Of a stretch of DNA of 51,452 bases, positions 16,691 to 24,176 are shown one piece after another. Source of the DNA: Bacteroidales bacterium (GTDB lineage Bacteria; Bacteroidota; Bacteroidia; Bacteroidales; UBA932); assembly GCA_017549505.1 (NCBI GenBank), contig JAFYUS010000029.1, positions 1-51,452 on the forward strand, given 5' to 3'. A model generated the notes under the pieces. It had not been told where the DNA came from, did not search any database, and saw only the letters and a program-made list of their open reading frames with translations. The position numbers and the translations under genes were made by a program. The first letter of the stretch is position 1; every line of letters begins with the position of its first letter.

Positions 16691-18235
16691 TTATTTGGCA
16701 AATGCTACTGATCTGGTTTCGCGAATCACAGTGATCTTGACCTGTCCTGGATAAACCATCTCTTCCTGAATCTTTCTTGCGATTTCAGTTGACAATGTTT
16801 CTGCATCCTGGTCTGTGACCTGATCTGCTCCTACGATGACGCGGAGTTCGCGGCCTGCCTGGATAGCGTATGTCTTTGTTACGCCAGGGTATGACTGAGC
16901 GATGTTCTCCATGTCCTTGAGCCTCTTGATGTATGATTCGATCACCTCACGACGTGCTCCCGGACGAGCTCCTGAAATTGCGTCACCGACGAGAACGAGA
17001 GGTGCGATGATTGAAGTCATCTCGACCTCTTCGTGGTGTGAACCGATGGCATTGCAGATCTCCGGCTTTTCCTTGTACTTCTCGGCGAGTTTCATACCGA
17101 GGATTGCATGTGGAAGTTCCGGATCTTCGTCTGAAACCTTTCCTATATCGTGGAGGAGTCCGGCACGTTTTGCGATCTTAGGGTTAAGACCAAGCTCGGA
17201 AGCCATTGTTGCACAGATGTTTGCAACTTCGCGAGCGTGCTGGAGGAGGTTCTGACCGTATGATGAACGGTACTTCATTCTACCGATAAGCTTTACAAGC
17301 TCGATATGCATGCCATGGATTCCGAGGTCGATACATGTCCTCTTACCTGTCTCCATGATCTCGTCCTCAAGCTGCTTCTGTACCTTTGCGACTACTTCCT
17401 CGATACGTGCAGGGTGGATACGGCCGTCTATTACGAGCTGGTGGAGAGCAAGTCTTGCAACCTCCCTTCTTACCGGGTCGAATGCCGAAAGGAGAATTGC
17501 CTCCGGAGTGTCGTCTACAACGATTTCAACTCCTGTGGCTGCCTCGAGAGCGCGGATGTTACGTCCTTCGCGTCCGATGATACGTCCCTTGATTTCGTCG
17601 CTTTCGATATGGAATACAGTCACGGCGTTTTCGATAGCTGTTTCCGAAGCTGTTCTCTGGATTGTGTTGATCACGATACGTTTAGCTTCCTTGCTTGCGG
17701 TAAGACGTGCCTCGTCCATGACATCGTTGATGTATGACTGAGCCTGTGTCCTGGCTTCTGCCTTCATGCTTTCCATGAGGTGGTTCTTGGCCTCGGCGGC
17801 TGTAAGACCGGCGATCTCTTCGATCTGTCTGATGGCGTCCTGACGGAGCTTTTCATATTCTTCAGACTTTCTTGTAGCGATCTCTACCTGTGCCTTGAGG
17901 TTTTCCCTGATTGCGTCAGCTTCCTTGTTCTTGCGTCCAAGTTCTGCGTTCTGCTGGTTAAGGCTGTTTTCCTTCTGCTTCAGACGCGCTTCTACATCAT
18001 TGATGTGCTTGTTCTTTTCGTTGATGTACTGCTCATGTTCGCTCTTGAGCTGGAGGAACTTCTCCTTAGCCTGGAAAATCTTTTCCTTCTTGATTGCCTC
18101 CGCTTCGATCTCTGCCTTGCGGATGATCTCTTCTTTCTGACCTTTAAGGAGTATCCTGCGGATCAGTATGTAGGCTGTCAGCGCTACGACAGCGCTTGAT
18201 ATGCCGACTAAAATTAAAAGTACTGCAGTGTTCAT
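16691..18235 (-). CDS. rny: Ribonuclease Y
   Basis: A 514-residue membrane-anchored endoribonuclease that starts mRNA decay. The start at 18235 gives the expected N-terminal membrane helix ([20 protein letters not shown]); the open frame upstream runs back through the 6S RNA region and is not coding. A long charged coiled coil (about residues 30-200) is followed by a KH domain ([19 protein letters not shown]) and an HD domain with the metal-binding HD pair in [12 protein letters not shown]. The length is usual. It follows the zapA-6S RNA locus, an order also seen in other Bacteroidales as far as I recall. Confidence 0.96.
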   Translation of the reverse strand: MNTAVLLILVGISSAVVALTAYILIRRILLKGQKEEIIRKAEIEAEAIKKEKIFQAKEKFLQLKSEHEQYINEKNKHINDVEARLKQKENSLNQQNAELGRKNKEADAIRENLKAQVEIATRKSEEYEKLRQDAIRQIEEIAGLTAAEAKNHLMESMKAEARTQAQSYINDVMDEARLTASKEAKRIVINTIQRTASETAIENAVTVFHIESDEIKGRIIGREGRNIRALEAATGVEIVVDDTPEAILLSAFDPVRREVARLALHQLVIDGRIHPARIEEVVAKVQKQLEDEIMETGKRTCIDLGIHGMHIELVKLIGRMKYRSSYGQNLLQHAREVANICATMASELGLNPKIAKRAGLLHDIGKVSDEDPELPHAILGMKLAEKYKEKPEICNAIGSHHEEVEMTSIIAPLVLVGDAISGARPGARREVIESYIKRLKDMENIAQSYPGVTKTYAIQAGRELRVIVGADQVTDQDAETLSTEIARKIQEEMVYPGQVKITVIRETRSVAFAK

Positions 18236-18263
18236 ATGTATGTATATGGTTTTAGTTTCCACA

Positions 18264-18462
18264 AAAAAATGACCAGCCGTTTCCTGGAAGCGACTGGTCA
18301 GGTTATTCAATAAAAAGCCGTTAGCCGGTTTGTCAGAAAATCTTAAAGAATAAGATTTAGGCTCCGGAAAGTCGGTTCTGAAATCCTCCGTCCCGCAAAT
18401 GCGGAATCCCCATACGGGTAACATAGGTCCGTCATCCCCATCCGAGTAGGCCTGGTTACATT
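18264..18462 (-). ncRNA. ssrS: Candidate 6S RNA (Bacteroidales type)
   Basis: This 250-base gap between zapA and rny has no convincing reading frame of its own, although an rny-frame extension crosses it. On the minus strand it contains several short complementary segments, an AAATCTTA/TAAGATTT hairpin and a closing strong terminator. 6S RNA, which mimics an open promoter and binds RNA polymerase, commonly follows zapA, and a Bacteroidales form is known. The call rests mainly on gene order and lack of coding; I could not check a covariance model, and both ends are approximate. Confidence 0.5.
18271..18299 (-). terminator. Intrinsic terminator of the 6S RNA candidate
   Basis: A nine-base stem (GACCAGTCG/CGGCTGGTC read on the minus strand, one G-T pair) is followed by seven T. 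It separates the RNA from rny. Confidence 0.8.
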
Positions 18463-18491
18463 ATTAATGTTGATTTCAGCAAAAAATGTAA

Positions 18492-18788
18492 CTAACGGCT
18501 GTTTTTATCAATATTTTCAAGATATCCTTCTAACTCTTTAGCGAGCATTGCTTCGTTTTCCACGAGTTCCTTCATCTGCCTGTTAATGGTAATATTAGAC
18601 ATGCAGGTATTGAGGGCAACGAAGGAGAGTATTTCTACCAGTCCCTTTCCCGGATACTTCTCCTGATATTTAGCCACCATCCTGTTGATGTCGTCAGCAG
18701 CCTTCCTTATCACTTCCTCATGTTCAGGCGAGTTCACTTTGAGAGGATAGTTCCGGTCTGCAAGCTTAATGTTTATGCTCTGTGCCAT
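18492..18788 (-). CDS. zapA: Cell division protein ZapA
   Basis: A 98-residue cytoplasmic protein that bundles FtsZ filaments at the division site. It shows the ZapA pattern: a short N-terminal strand region (INIKLADRNYPLKV), then EEVIRKAADDINRMV, and a C-terminal coiled coil (NRQMKELVENEAMLAKEL). The length is typical. It begins one base after the stop of a small coiled-coil gene, which suggests joint translation. The 6S RNA candidate follows. Confidence 0.93.
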   Translation of the reverse strand: MAQSINIKLADRNYPLKVNSPEHEEVIRKAADDINRMVAKYQEKYPGKGLVEILSFVALNTCMSNITINRQMKELVENEAMLAKELEGYLENIDKNSR

Positions 18789-18789
18789 A

Positions 18790-19062
18790 TTATCCCTCCA
18801 ATAGCGTTATACACCTGTCGATTTCCTTCATCAGGCTGTTTATCTTCTTCCTTGCTTCAGGACTTCCTTCGCTTCCTGCCTTGAATGCTTCCGCGAGTTT
18901 CAGGTTATCAATCTGTCTTTCTAACTCTGTTATCTGCTTCCTGTAGGTCTCATTCTGGGCCTGAGCCTTATCCAACGCGTCCTGGAGTCTGATACGCTCC
19001 ATTCTTTCCGCTTCGTACGCAGCAATCAGTCGCTTTATTTTCTGCTTTACAGTATCAAGCAT
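18790..19062 (-). CDS. Small coiled-coil protein encoded upstream of zapA
   Basis: A 90-residue protein of no named family that I can assign. The start at 19062 (MLDTVKQKIKRLI) is preferred to one 8 codons upstream. Residues 5-60 form an almost unbroken charged heptad pattern (AAYEAERMERIRLQDAL, then ITELERQIDNL). It is directly coupled to zapA. A small coiled-coil protein made with ZapA recalls ZapB, which joins ZapA to form the division scaffold, but I see no sequence proof of homology. The function as a ZapA partner is an inference. Confidence 0.8.
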   Translation of the reverse strand: MLDTVKQKIKRLIAAYEAERMERIRLQDALDKAQAQNETYRKQITELERQIDNLKLAEAFKAGSEGSPEARKKINSLMKEIDRCITLLEG

Positions 19063-19100
19063 TTTTATCCAAATTAAACCTACCATGCAAAAATAACAAA

Positions 19101-19142
19101 CTGCTTTGATTTCTCAAAATATAAATGAGAAAATCAAAGCAG
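19101..19142 (-). terminator. Terminator of the 2-oxoacid oxidoreductase operon
   Basis: CTGCTTTGATTTCTCA at 19101-19116 pairs with TGAGAAAATCAAAGCAG at 19126-19142 with one bulge. On the minus strand a T-rich tail follows. It separates the operon from the coiled-coil/zapA transcription unit, whose candidate -7 box (TATTTTTG, minus strand) is at 19088-19095. Confidence 0.75.
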
Positions 19143-19162
19143 TCAGGTCTATTTTGTAGCTT

Positions 19163-19705
19163 TTAGAGCTCCTCTACAGCCTCCATGCCTTCCTCGATAG
19201 CCTTTTTGTTAAGCGCGATGAGGTCGGCATAACGTGCAGGGATGCATTTTGCAAGTCCCTTGTCTATGTTCTCGAATGAAACGATAGGCTTCATCTTGAG
19301 ATATGCTCCCATGACAGCCATGTTGTATACCTTCGAGTTTCCGACCTGTGCGGCAACGTTGATGGCGTCGATCCTGCACACCTTTATATCGGTTCTTGTC
19401 GGAGGGTTGATGATGCCATTAGGATCGTAGATGAGGAGACCGCCTGGCTTTACGGTGCTCTCGAACTTGTCGAGTGACTGCTGGTTAAGTATGATGGCCG
19501 TGTCGTATTTTGTCACGATAGGGGAGCTGATCTTCCTGTCGCTTACGATCACGCATACGTTGGCTGTACCTCCGCGCATCTCCGGACCGTATGACGGCAT
19601 CCATGTCACCTCCATGTCCTGCATGATGGCGCAATACGCCAGGATCTTTCCCATCGAGAGGACACCCTGTCCTCCGAATCCTGCAATGATTATCTCTTCC
19701 TTCAT
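19163..19705 (-). CDS. 2-oxoacid:ferredoxin oxidoreductase, gamma subunit
   Basis: A 180-residue subunit of an anaerobic 2-oxoacid:ferredoxin oxidoreductase. The N-terminal GFGGQGVLSMGKILA motif and the segment MPSYGPEMRGGTANVCVIVSD, read in parts, are diagnostic of the gamma domain. It is last in a four-gene operon with delta, alpha and beta subunits. The enzyme turns a 2-oxoacid and CoA into acyl-CoA, CO2 and reduced ferredoxin. In Bacteroidota this gene set is usually named for 2-oxoisovalerate (Vor) or 2-oxoglutarate (Kor); the substrate cannot be fixed from the sequence alone. Confidence 0.93.
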   Translation of the reverse strand: MKEEIIIAGFGGQGVLSMGKILAYCAIMQDMEVTWMPSYGPEMRGGTANVCVIVSDRKISSPIVTKYDTAIILNQQSLDKFESTVKPGGLLIYDPNGIINPPTRTDIKVCRIDAINVAAQVGNSKVYNMAVMGAYLKMKPIVSFENIDKGLAKCIPARYADLIALNKKAIEEGMEAVEEL

Positions 19706-19707
19706 GA

Positions 19708-20481
19708 TTACTCCTGTTTTAAAACGTCCTTGATGTCTCCGAGCGGATATTTAGGGAACATGTTCTCTACCATCCACTTGTTTGCCGCTGTAGGGCTCAT
19801 CTTCCATCCTGAGTTGCAGGTCGCAACGATCTCTACGAATGAAAGGCCGATGCCCTTCTGGCTGTATTCGAATGCCTTGCGGATCGCGTTCTTTGCCTTG
19901 CGGGCTGCGAGTGCGGTGTGAACCGACTGTCTTGTGATGTACGCAGTACCGTCGAGCTGGGCGATCATCGGCGCAAGTACGAGCGGGAATCCGTTTAGTT
20001 TCGCATCACGTCCGTAAGGAGTGGTGGCTGTCTTCATTCCAAGGAGTGTGGTAGGGGCCATCTGACCACCTGTCATACCATAGATACCGTTGTTGATGAA
20101 GATCACCACGATGTTCTCGCCGCGGCTGCATGCGTGGATGATTTCTGCAGTACCGATTGATGCGAGGTCACCGTCTCCCTGATATGTGAATACGTATTTT
20201 TCAGGGTTGAGACGCTTGGTCGCTGTCGCGAGCGCCGGTGCGCGTCCGTGAGCTGCCTGCTGCCAGTCAACGTTGAGATAGTTATATGCGAATACCGAGC
20301 ATCCTACAGGGCTGATCGCGATGGTCTCTTCCTGGATGCCCATCTCCTCGATCACCTCTGCGATGAGTTTATGAACGGTTCCGTGAGAACATCCCGGGCA
20401 ATAGTGCATTACATTGTCAGTCAGAAGCGCGCTCTTCTTATAGACGATGTTCTCTGGTTTCTTGATATCTTCTATATTCAT
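19708..20481 (-). CDS. 2-oxoacid:ferredoxin oxidoreductase, beta subunit (thiamine diphosphate binding)
   Basis: A 257-residue subunit. It has the CPGCSHG cluster near residue 30 and the thiamine diphosphate motif GDGDLASIGTAEIIHA leading to VVIFINNGIYGMTGGQMAPTT, split across the cofactor loop. This is the catalytic half that binds the cofactor. The gene ends two bases before the gamma subunit and starts 8 bases after alpha. Length and motifs are normal for the separate beta subunit of Kor/Vor enzymes. Confidence 0.95.
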   Translation of the reverse strand: MNIEDIKKPENIVYKKSALLTDNVMHYCPGCSHGTVHKLIAEVIEEMGIQEETIAISPVGCSVFAYNYLNVDWQQAAHGRAPALATATKRLNPEKYVFTYQGDGDLASIGTAEIIHACSRGENIVVIFINNGIYGMTGGQMAPTTLLGMKTATTPYGRDAKLNGFPLVLAPMIAQLDGTAYITRQSVHTALAARKAKNAIRKAFEYSQKGIGLSFVEIVATCNSGWKMSPTAANKWMVENMFPKYPLGDIKDVLKQE

Positions 20482-20489
20482 GTCTTTCC

Positions 20490-21572
20490 TTATTTCAGAT
20501 TGTTGAACTTCTTGAACGCTTCTGCAATTTCATCAGGAGTGTAGATGATACCTCCCTGTCTTCCGTAGAAACCTACCGGACATGCTCCGTTAACTGCAAG
20601 TCTTACGTCGTCTACCATCTGACCGAGATTGAGCTCTATGCTCATCATGCTCTTTACCTGAGACGAAAGCTCCTGAAGTCTCTTTGTAGGGAACGGGAAG
20701 AGAGTGACCGGTCTGAGGAGACCTGCCTTTATGCCTTCCTCACGAAGCTGGTCTACGACAGCTTCGCAGATGCGTGCGGAGCATCCGAACGCCACGAACA
20801 GGTATTCCGCATCTTCAGTCTGGTATTCCTCATATTTTACTTCGTTTTCCTTGATCACCTCGTACTTTGCTGCAAGCTTCTGGTTGAATCTTTCCTGAAC
20901 GTCAGATTCGAGGGCGAGGGAAGTGATCACATTGTACGGTCTGTCTGCTGTCTTTCCGGTTGTTGCCCATGGAGCGACCTTGATGAGTTCCTCCTTGGTC
21001 ATGCGAGGCTTTTCCGGACGAAGCTCCACCTTTTCCATCATCTGTCCTACGATACCGTCTGCAAGGATGATGACAGGAGTACGATACTTGAATGCGAGGT
21101 CGAATCCCCAGTCCACGAAGTCATACATATCCTGTGCTGACGCCGGTGCAAGTACGATTGCATTGTAGTCTCCGTGTCCGCCACCCTTGACGCACTGGTT
21201 GTAGTCGCTCTGGCTAGGCTGGATTGTTCCGAGACCAGGACCACCGCGCTGACAGTTGACCACTACGCATGGGAGCTCAGCTCCTGCGAGGTAGCTGAGG
21301 CCTTCGCACATGAGGCTGATTCCGGGCGAGCTTGAAGATGTCATGACTTTCTTTCCGCAGCACGCACCTCCGTAAACCATGTTGATGGATGATGTTTCGC
21401 TCTCGGCCTGAAGAACGACCATACCTGTTGTAAGCCATGGCCTTTCCTTCATCAGGGTCTCCATGACTTCAGACTGCGGAGTGATAGGATATCCGAAGTA
21501 TCCGTCCGCACCGTTGCGAATCGCCGATATGGCAATCGCTTCGTTTCCTTTCATCAAAATTTTCTCTGCCAT
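20490..21572 (-). CDS. 2-oxoacid:ferredoxin oxidoreductase, alpha subunit (VorB/KorA type)
   Basis: A 360-residue subunit with the pyrimidine-binding domain of the family (NEAIAISAIRNGADGYFGYPITPQSE, in part) and the conserved segment SSSSPGISLMCEGLSYLAGAELP, in part. The C-terminal transketolase-like domain (EYLFVAFGCSARICEAVVDQL) is complete. In Bacteroidota such proteins are often annotated as 3-methyl-2-oxobutanoate dehydrogenase subunit VorB. It starts 5 bases after the ferredoxin-like subunit. Substrate choice between branched-chain 2-oxoacids and 2-oxoglutarate is open. Confidence 0.94.
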   Translation of the reverse strand: MAEKILMKGNEAIAISAIRNGADGYFGYPITPQSEVMETLMKERPWLTTGMVVLQAESETSSINMVYGGACCGKKVMTSSSSPGISLMCEGLSYLAGAELPCVVVNCQRGGPGLGTIQPSQSDYNQCVKGGGHGDYNAIVLAPASAQDMYDFVDWGFDLAFKYRTPVIILADGIVGQMMEKVELRPEKPRMTKEELIKVAPWATTGKTADRPYNVITSLALESDVQERFNQKLAAKYEVIKENEVKYEEYQTEDAEYLFVAFGCSARICEAVVDQLREEGIKAGLLRPVTLFPFPTKRLQELSSQVKSMMSIELNLGQMVDDVRLAVNGACPVGFYGRQGGIIYTPDEIAEAFKKFNNLK

Positions 21573-21577
21573 ATCTT

Positions 21578-21796
21578 CTAGATCTTTACTCTGTAAACTG
21601 TGATTACCGAATCAGGGCAGACTACTGCACAGTTTGAACATCCGATGCATGCGTCTCCCACCATCTCGGCATAATGATAACCCTTGCTGTTGACCATCTT
21701 AGCGAGTTCGATGCTCTTGGTCGGACAGTTCTCTACACATACTCCGCAGCCTTTGCATTTCTGTGTGTCGACTTCGATTGCTCCTTTGAATGCCAT
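21578..21796 (-). CDS. 2-oxoacid oxidoreductase delta subunit, 2[4Fe-4S] ferredoxin
   Basis: A 72-residue ferredoxin-like subunit with two full cluster motifs: CKGCGVCVENCP (about residues 13-24) and CIGCSNCAVVCP (about 51-62). It is the first gene of the operon and passes electrons from the thiamine centre to external ferredoxin. No clear TAnnTTTG box is seen directly upstream. Confidence 0.95.
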   Translation of the reverse strand: MAFKGAIEVDTQKCKGCGVCVENCPTKSIELAKMVNSKGYHYAEMVGDACIGCSNCAVVCPDSVITVYRVKI

Positions 21797-21934
21797 TATA
21801 GTATGATTTTAGTGTGTTATTTGCTGTTGATTCAAAAATCAAGTAAATATAAGGCTTTTTGGGCATATTTTCAAATAATGTTGTCAAAATTCTTAAAACT
21901 TATTCCGGCTATGTTGTTTGTCGGAAAAATTATA

Positions 21935-21942
21935 TAACTTTG
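21935..21942 (+). promoter_or_regulatory. -7 promoter box for the deaminase/phosphorylase operon
   Basis: TAACTTTG lies 22 bases before the ATG at 21965. A TTG at 21914-21916 is 18 bases upstream of it. Confidence 0.6.
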
Positions 21943-21964
21943 AAAACTTTAAACATAAGTGCAT

Positions 21965-23236
21965 ATGGGGAAGATATTGCTGAAAAATATTGTGAAAGAG
22001 GGCGTTGAGTCGGATATCCTCATTGACGGTAATCTGATTGCCGAAGTAGTTCCTGCCCATGCAGGAGGCTGTTCCGATGATATGTGCGAAGGGGTATGTG
22101 TCGTTGACTGCAAGGGCAAGACAGCGGTTCCCGGATTTGTGAACATGCATACTCATGCAGGCATGTCAATGATGCGTGGAATCGGAGAAGACATAGCATT
22201 CCATGAATGGCTGGACAGAATCTGGCAGGTTGAGTCGAAGATAGATGACGAGTGGGTATACCATGCTACCAAGGTTGCCTGTCTGGAGATGATAAAGACA
22301 GGAACCACTACCTTCAATGACCATTACTGGCATATGCCGATGGCTCATAAGGCTGCAGTGGAATTTGGTCTGCGTCCTGTCCTCTCATATGTGTTCCTTG
22401 ACCGTAACGACCCGCAGGAATCAGAGCGCCAGAAGATCCAGTGCGAGGAAATGTACCGCGAGTCCCTTACTTGGAACGACCAATCTGTCTTTGCAATAGC
22501 CATCCATGCCATTTATTCCGTGCGCGAGGAGATGATTCTATGGGCGACGGAGTACGCCCGCAAGCATGGACTGAAGATACATATACATGTGTCAGAGACG
22601 CGAAAGGAAGTCGAGGACTGCATGGCTCAGCATGGCGGGATGTCTCCGGTGGAATACCTTGACAGTCTTGGAGTTCTGGGACCGGATGTCATTGCGGCCC
22701 ATACATTGTGGCTTTCAGAGAATGATGTGCGTATCCTGGGCGAAAGAAAGGTTAACTGCGTACATAATGTGAATTCGAACCTTAAGCTTGCGTCAGGATA
22801 TAAGTTCCTCTATAATGAACTGAGGGATGCAGGTGCAAATATCTGTCTCGGTACAGACGGCTGCGCGTCGTCAAACAATCTTGATATGCTCGAGACAATG
22901 AAGACATCTGCGATGATCCAGAAGGCATGGCGCGACGATCCGTCGGCCATGCCTCTGAGCGAGATCATGGAGATGGCCACCGCCAATGCCGGTGTGGCTT
23001 TGGGATTGAATATCGGAAAGATAGAAAAGGGAGCCTTGGCTGATATCCTGATTGTCGATACGGATAATTACAACTTCCTGTCTCCGGGTTCTTTCGAGGC
23101 CAATCTCATATATTCCGCACATTCCGACTGTATAGATTCAGTCATATGCAACGGAGAATTCATAATGAGGAACAGGGTAGTCCCTGGCGAGAAGGATATT
23201 CTAGCACAAGCGAAGAAGGTGTTGTCGAAACTGTAA
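21965..23236 (+). CDS. Amidohydrolase, S-adenosylhomocysteine/5'-methylthioadenosine deaminase type
   Basis: A 423-residue metal-dependent deaminase of the amidohydrolase superfamily. The ATG at 21965 is preferred to a GTG two codons earlier. Metal ligands are visible: HTHAGMSMMRG near residue 62, HIHVSETRKE near 205, the His in AAHTLWL, and the Asp in CLGTDGCASSNN. The order matches the MtaD subfamily, which deaminates S-adenosylhomocysteine, methylthioadenosine or related adenosines. A purine nucleoside phosphorylase starts 11 bases downstream, which fits deamination followed by base release. Other deaminase substrates (guanine, chlorotriazine relatives) are less likely. Confidence 0.88.
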   Translation: MGKILLKNIVKEGVESDILIDGNLIAEVVPAHAGGCSDDMCEGVCVVDCKGKTAVPGFVNMHTHAGMSMMRGIGEDIAFHEWLDRIWQVESKIDDEWVYHATKVACLEMIKTGTTTFNDHYWHMPMAHKAAVEFGLRPVLSYVFLDRNDPQESERQKIQCEEMYRESLTWNDQSVFAIAIHAIYSVREEMILWATEYARKHGLKIHIHVSETRKEVEDCMAQHGGMSPVEYLDSLGVLGPDVIAAHTLWLSENDVRILGERKVNCVHNVNSNLKLASGYKFLYNELRDAGANICLGTDGCASSNNLDMLETMKTSAMIQKAWRDDPSAMPLSEIMEMATANAGVALGLNIGKIEKGALADILIVDTDNYNFLSPGSFEANLIYSAHSDCIDSVICNGEFIMRNRVVPGEKDILAQAKKVLSKL

Positions 23237-23247
23237 AGATTTAAACT

Positions 23248-24075
23248 ATGGATCCAAGAGTTGAAAAGATCATGAAGGCTGCAGAGTACATCGCAGCCAG
23301 ACTGGATGGAAAGAAGCCGTTTGCCGGCATCGTATTAGGCAGCGGTCTAGGCAAACTTGCTGACAAGATAGAGAACCCGATAATAATCCCATACAGGGAA
23401 ATCCCCGGATTTCCTGTGTCTACAGCGGTGGGACACAAGGGAAACTTCATTGCTGGAGAGCTTGGCGGCAAATTCGTCGTTGCAATGCAGGGACGTTTCC
23501 ATTATTACGAAGGATATTCGATGGAACTGGTTACCCTTCCTATCAGAGTCATGAAGGTGCTCGGCATACAGTATCTCTTTGTCTCAAATGCTGCCGGAGG
23601 TGTGAATTATGATTTCAAGGTAGGTGACCTCATGGTGATCACTGACCATATCAGCCATCTTCCGAACCCTCTCATAGGACCTAACATGGATGAGTTCGGG
23701 CCTCGTTTCCCTGATATGACACGTCCATATGACAAACAGTTGAGAATGAGAGCGTTCGAGATAGCTGCCGGACTAGGATACGAACTCAAGAGCGGTGTCT
23801 ATTTCGCCAGTACAGGTCCTACTTATGAAACCCCTGCAGAGTATAAGTACTACAGGCTCATAGGCGCTGACGCTGTCGGCATGTCGACAATTCCTGAAGT
23901 GATCGTCGCAAGACATTCGTCAATTCCTGTATTCGGAGTTTCAGTAATCACAAACGAGGCTCATGACGACTATGCTGATGATTATGTCAACGATGGTGAT
24001 GACGTAGTTGTTGCTGCAAACGCCGCTGCAGACAAGATGACAGCTATCTTTACAAAGATAATCGCATCTCTCTGA
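23248..24075 (+). CDS. punA: Purine nucleoside phosphorylase (trimeric type)
   Basis: A 275-residue phosphorylase that splits inosine/guanosine-type nucleosides with phosphate. Signatures are IVLGSGLG, the phosphate region [21 protein letters not shown], and the purine site [15 protein letters not shown] with VITN near the C-terminus. Glu of YETPAE and Asn of VITN are the base-recognition residues of the 6-oxopurine class. It follows the deaminase gene closely, so the pair could process S-inosylhomocysteine or methylthioinosine as well as normal nucleosides; that specificity is inferred. Confidence 0.95.
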   Translation: MDPRVEKIMKAAEYIAARLDGKKPFAGIVLGSGLGKLADKIENPIIIPYREIPGFPVSTAVGHKGNFIAGELGGKFVVAMQGRFHYYEGYSMELVTLPIRVMKVLGIQYLFVSNAAGGVNYDFKVGDLMVITDHISHLPNPLIGPNMDEFGPRFPDMTRPYDKQLRMRAFEIAAGLGYELKSGVYFASTGPTYETPAEYKYYRLIGADAVGMSTIPEVIVARHSSIPVFGVSVITNEAHDDYADDYVNDGDDVVVAANAAADKMTAIFTKIIASL

Positions 24076-24085
24076 TCTGTAATTT

Positions 24086-24168
24086 AAAAGAACAAATAAG
24101 GCCGTTTCTGTGCTTTTGAACCTGTTTTTATGGGTCAAAAGAACAAAAACGGCCTTTATTGTGCTTTT
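24086..24168. terminator. Two-part hairpin between convergent punA and nadE
   Basis: A 22-base imperfect inverted repeat (24086-24107 and 24147-24168, core AAGGCCGTTT/AAACGGCCTT) encloses a second one (GCTTTTGAACC/GGGTCAAAAG). The words AAAAGAACAAA and TGTGCTTTTGAA each occur twice as direct repeats. T-runs on both strands fit a bidirectional terminator. Confidence 0.7.
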
Positions 24169-24176
24169 GAAACTGT

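Noticed and set aside
18236-18424. N-terminal extension of RNase Y by 63 residues
   Set aside because: The extension lies over the terminator and the 6S candidate and would bury the N-terminal membrane helix; the start at 18235 is standard.
19163-21796. A novel electron-bifurcating complex
   Set aside because: The four genes match the ordinary delta-alpha-beta-gamma 2-oxoacid:ferredoxin oxidoreductase set without extra subunits.
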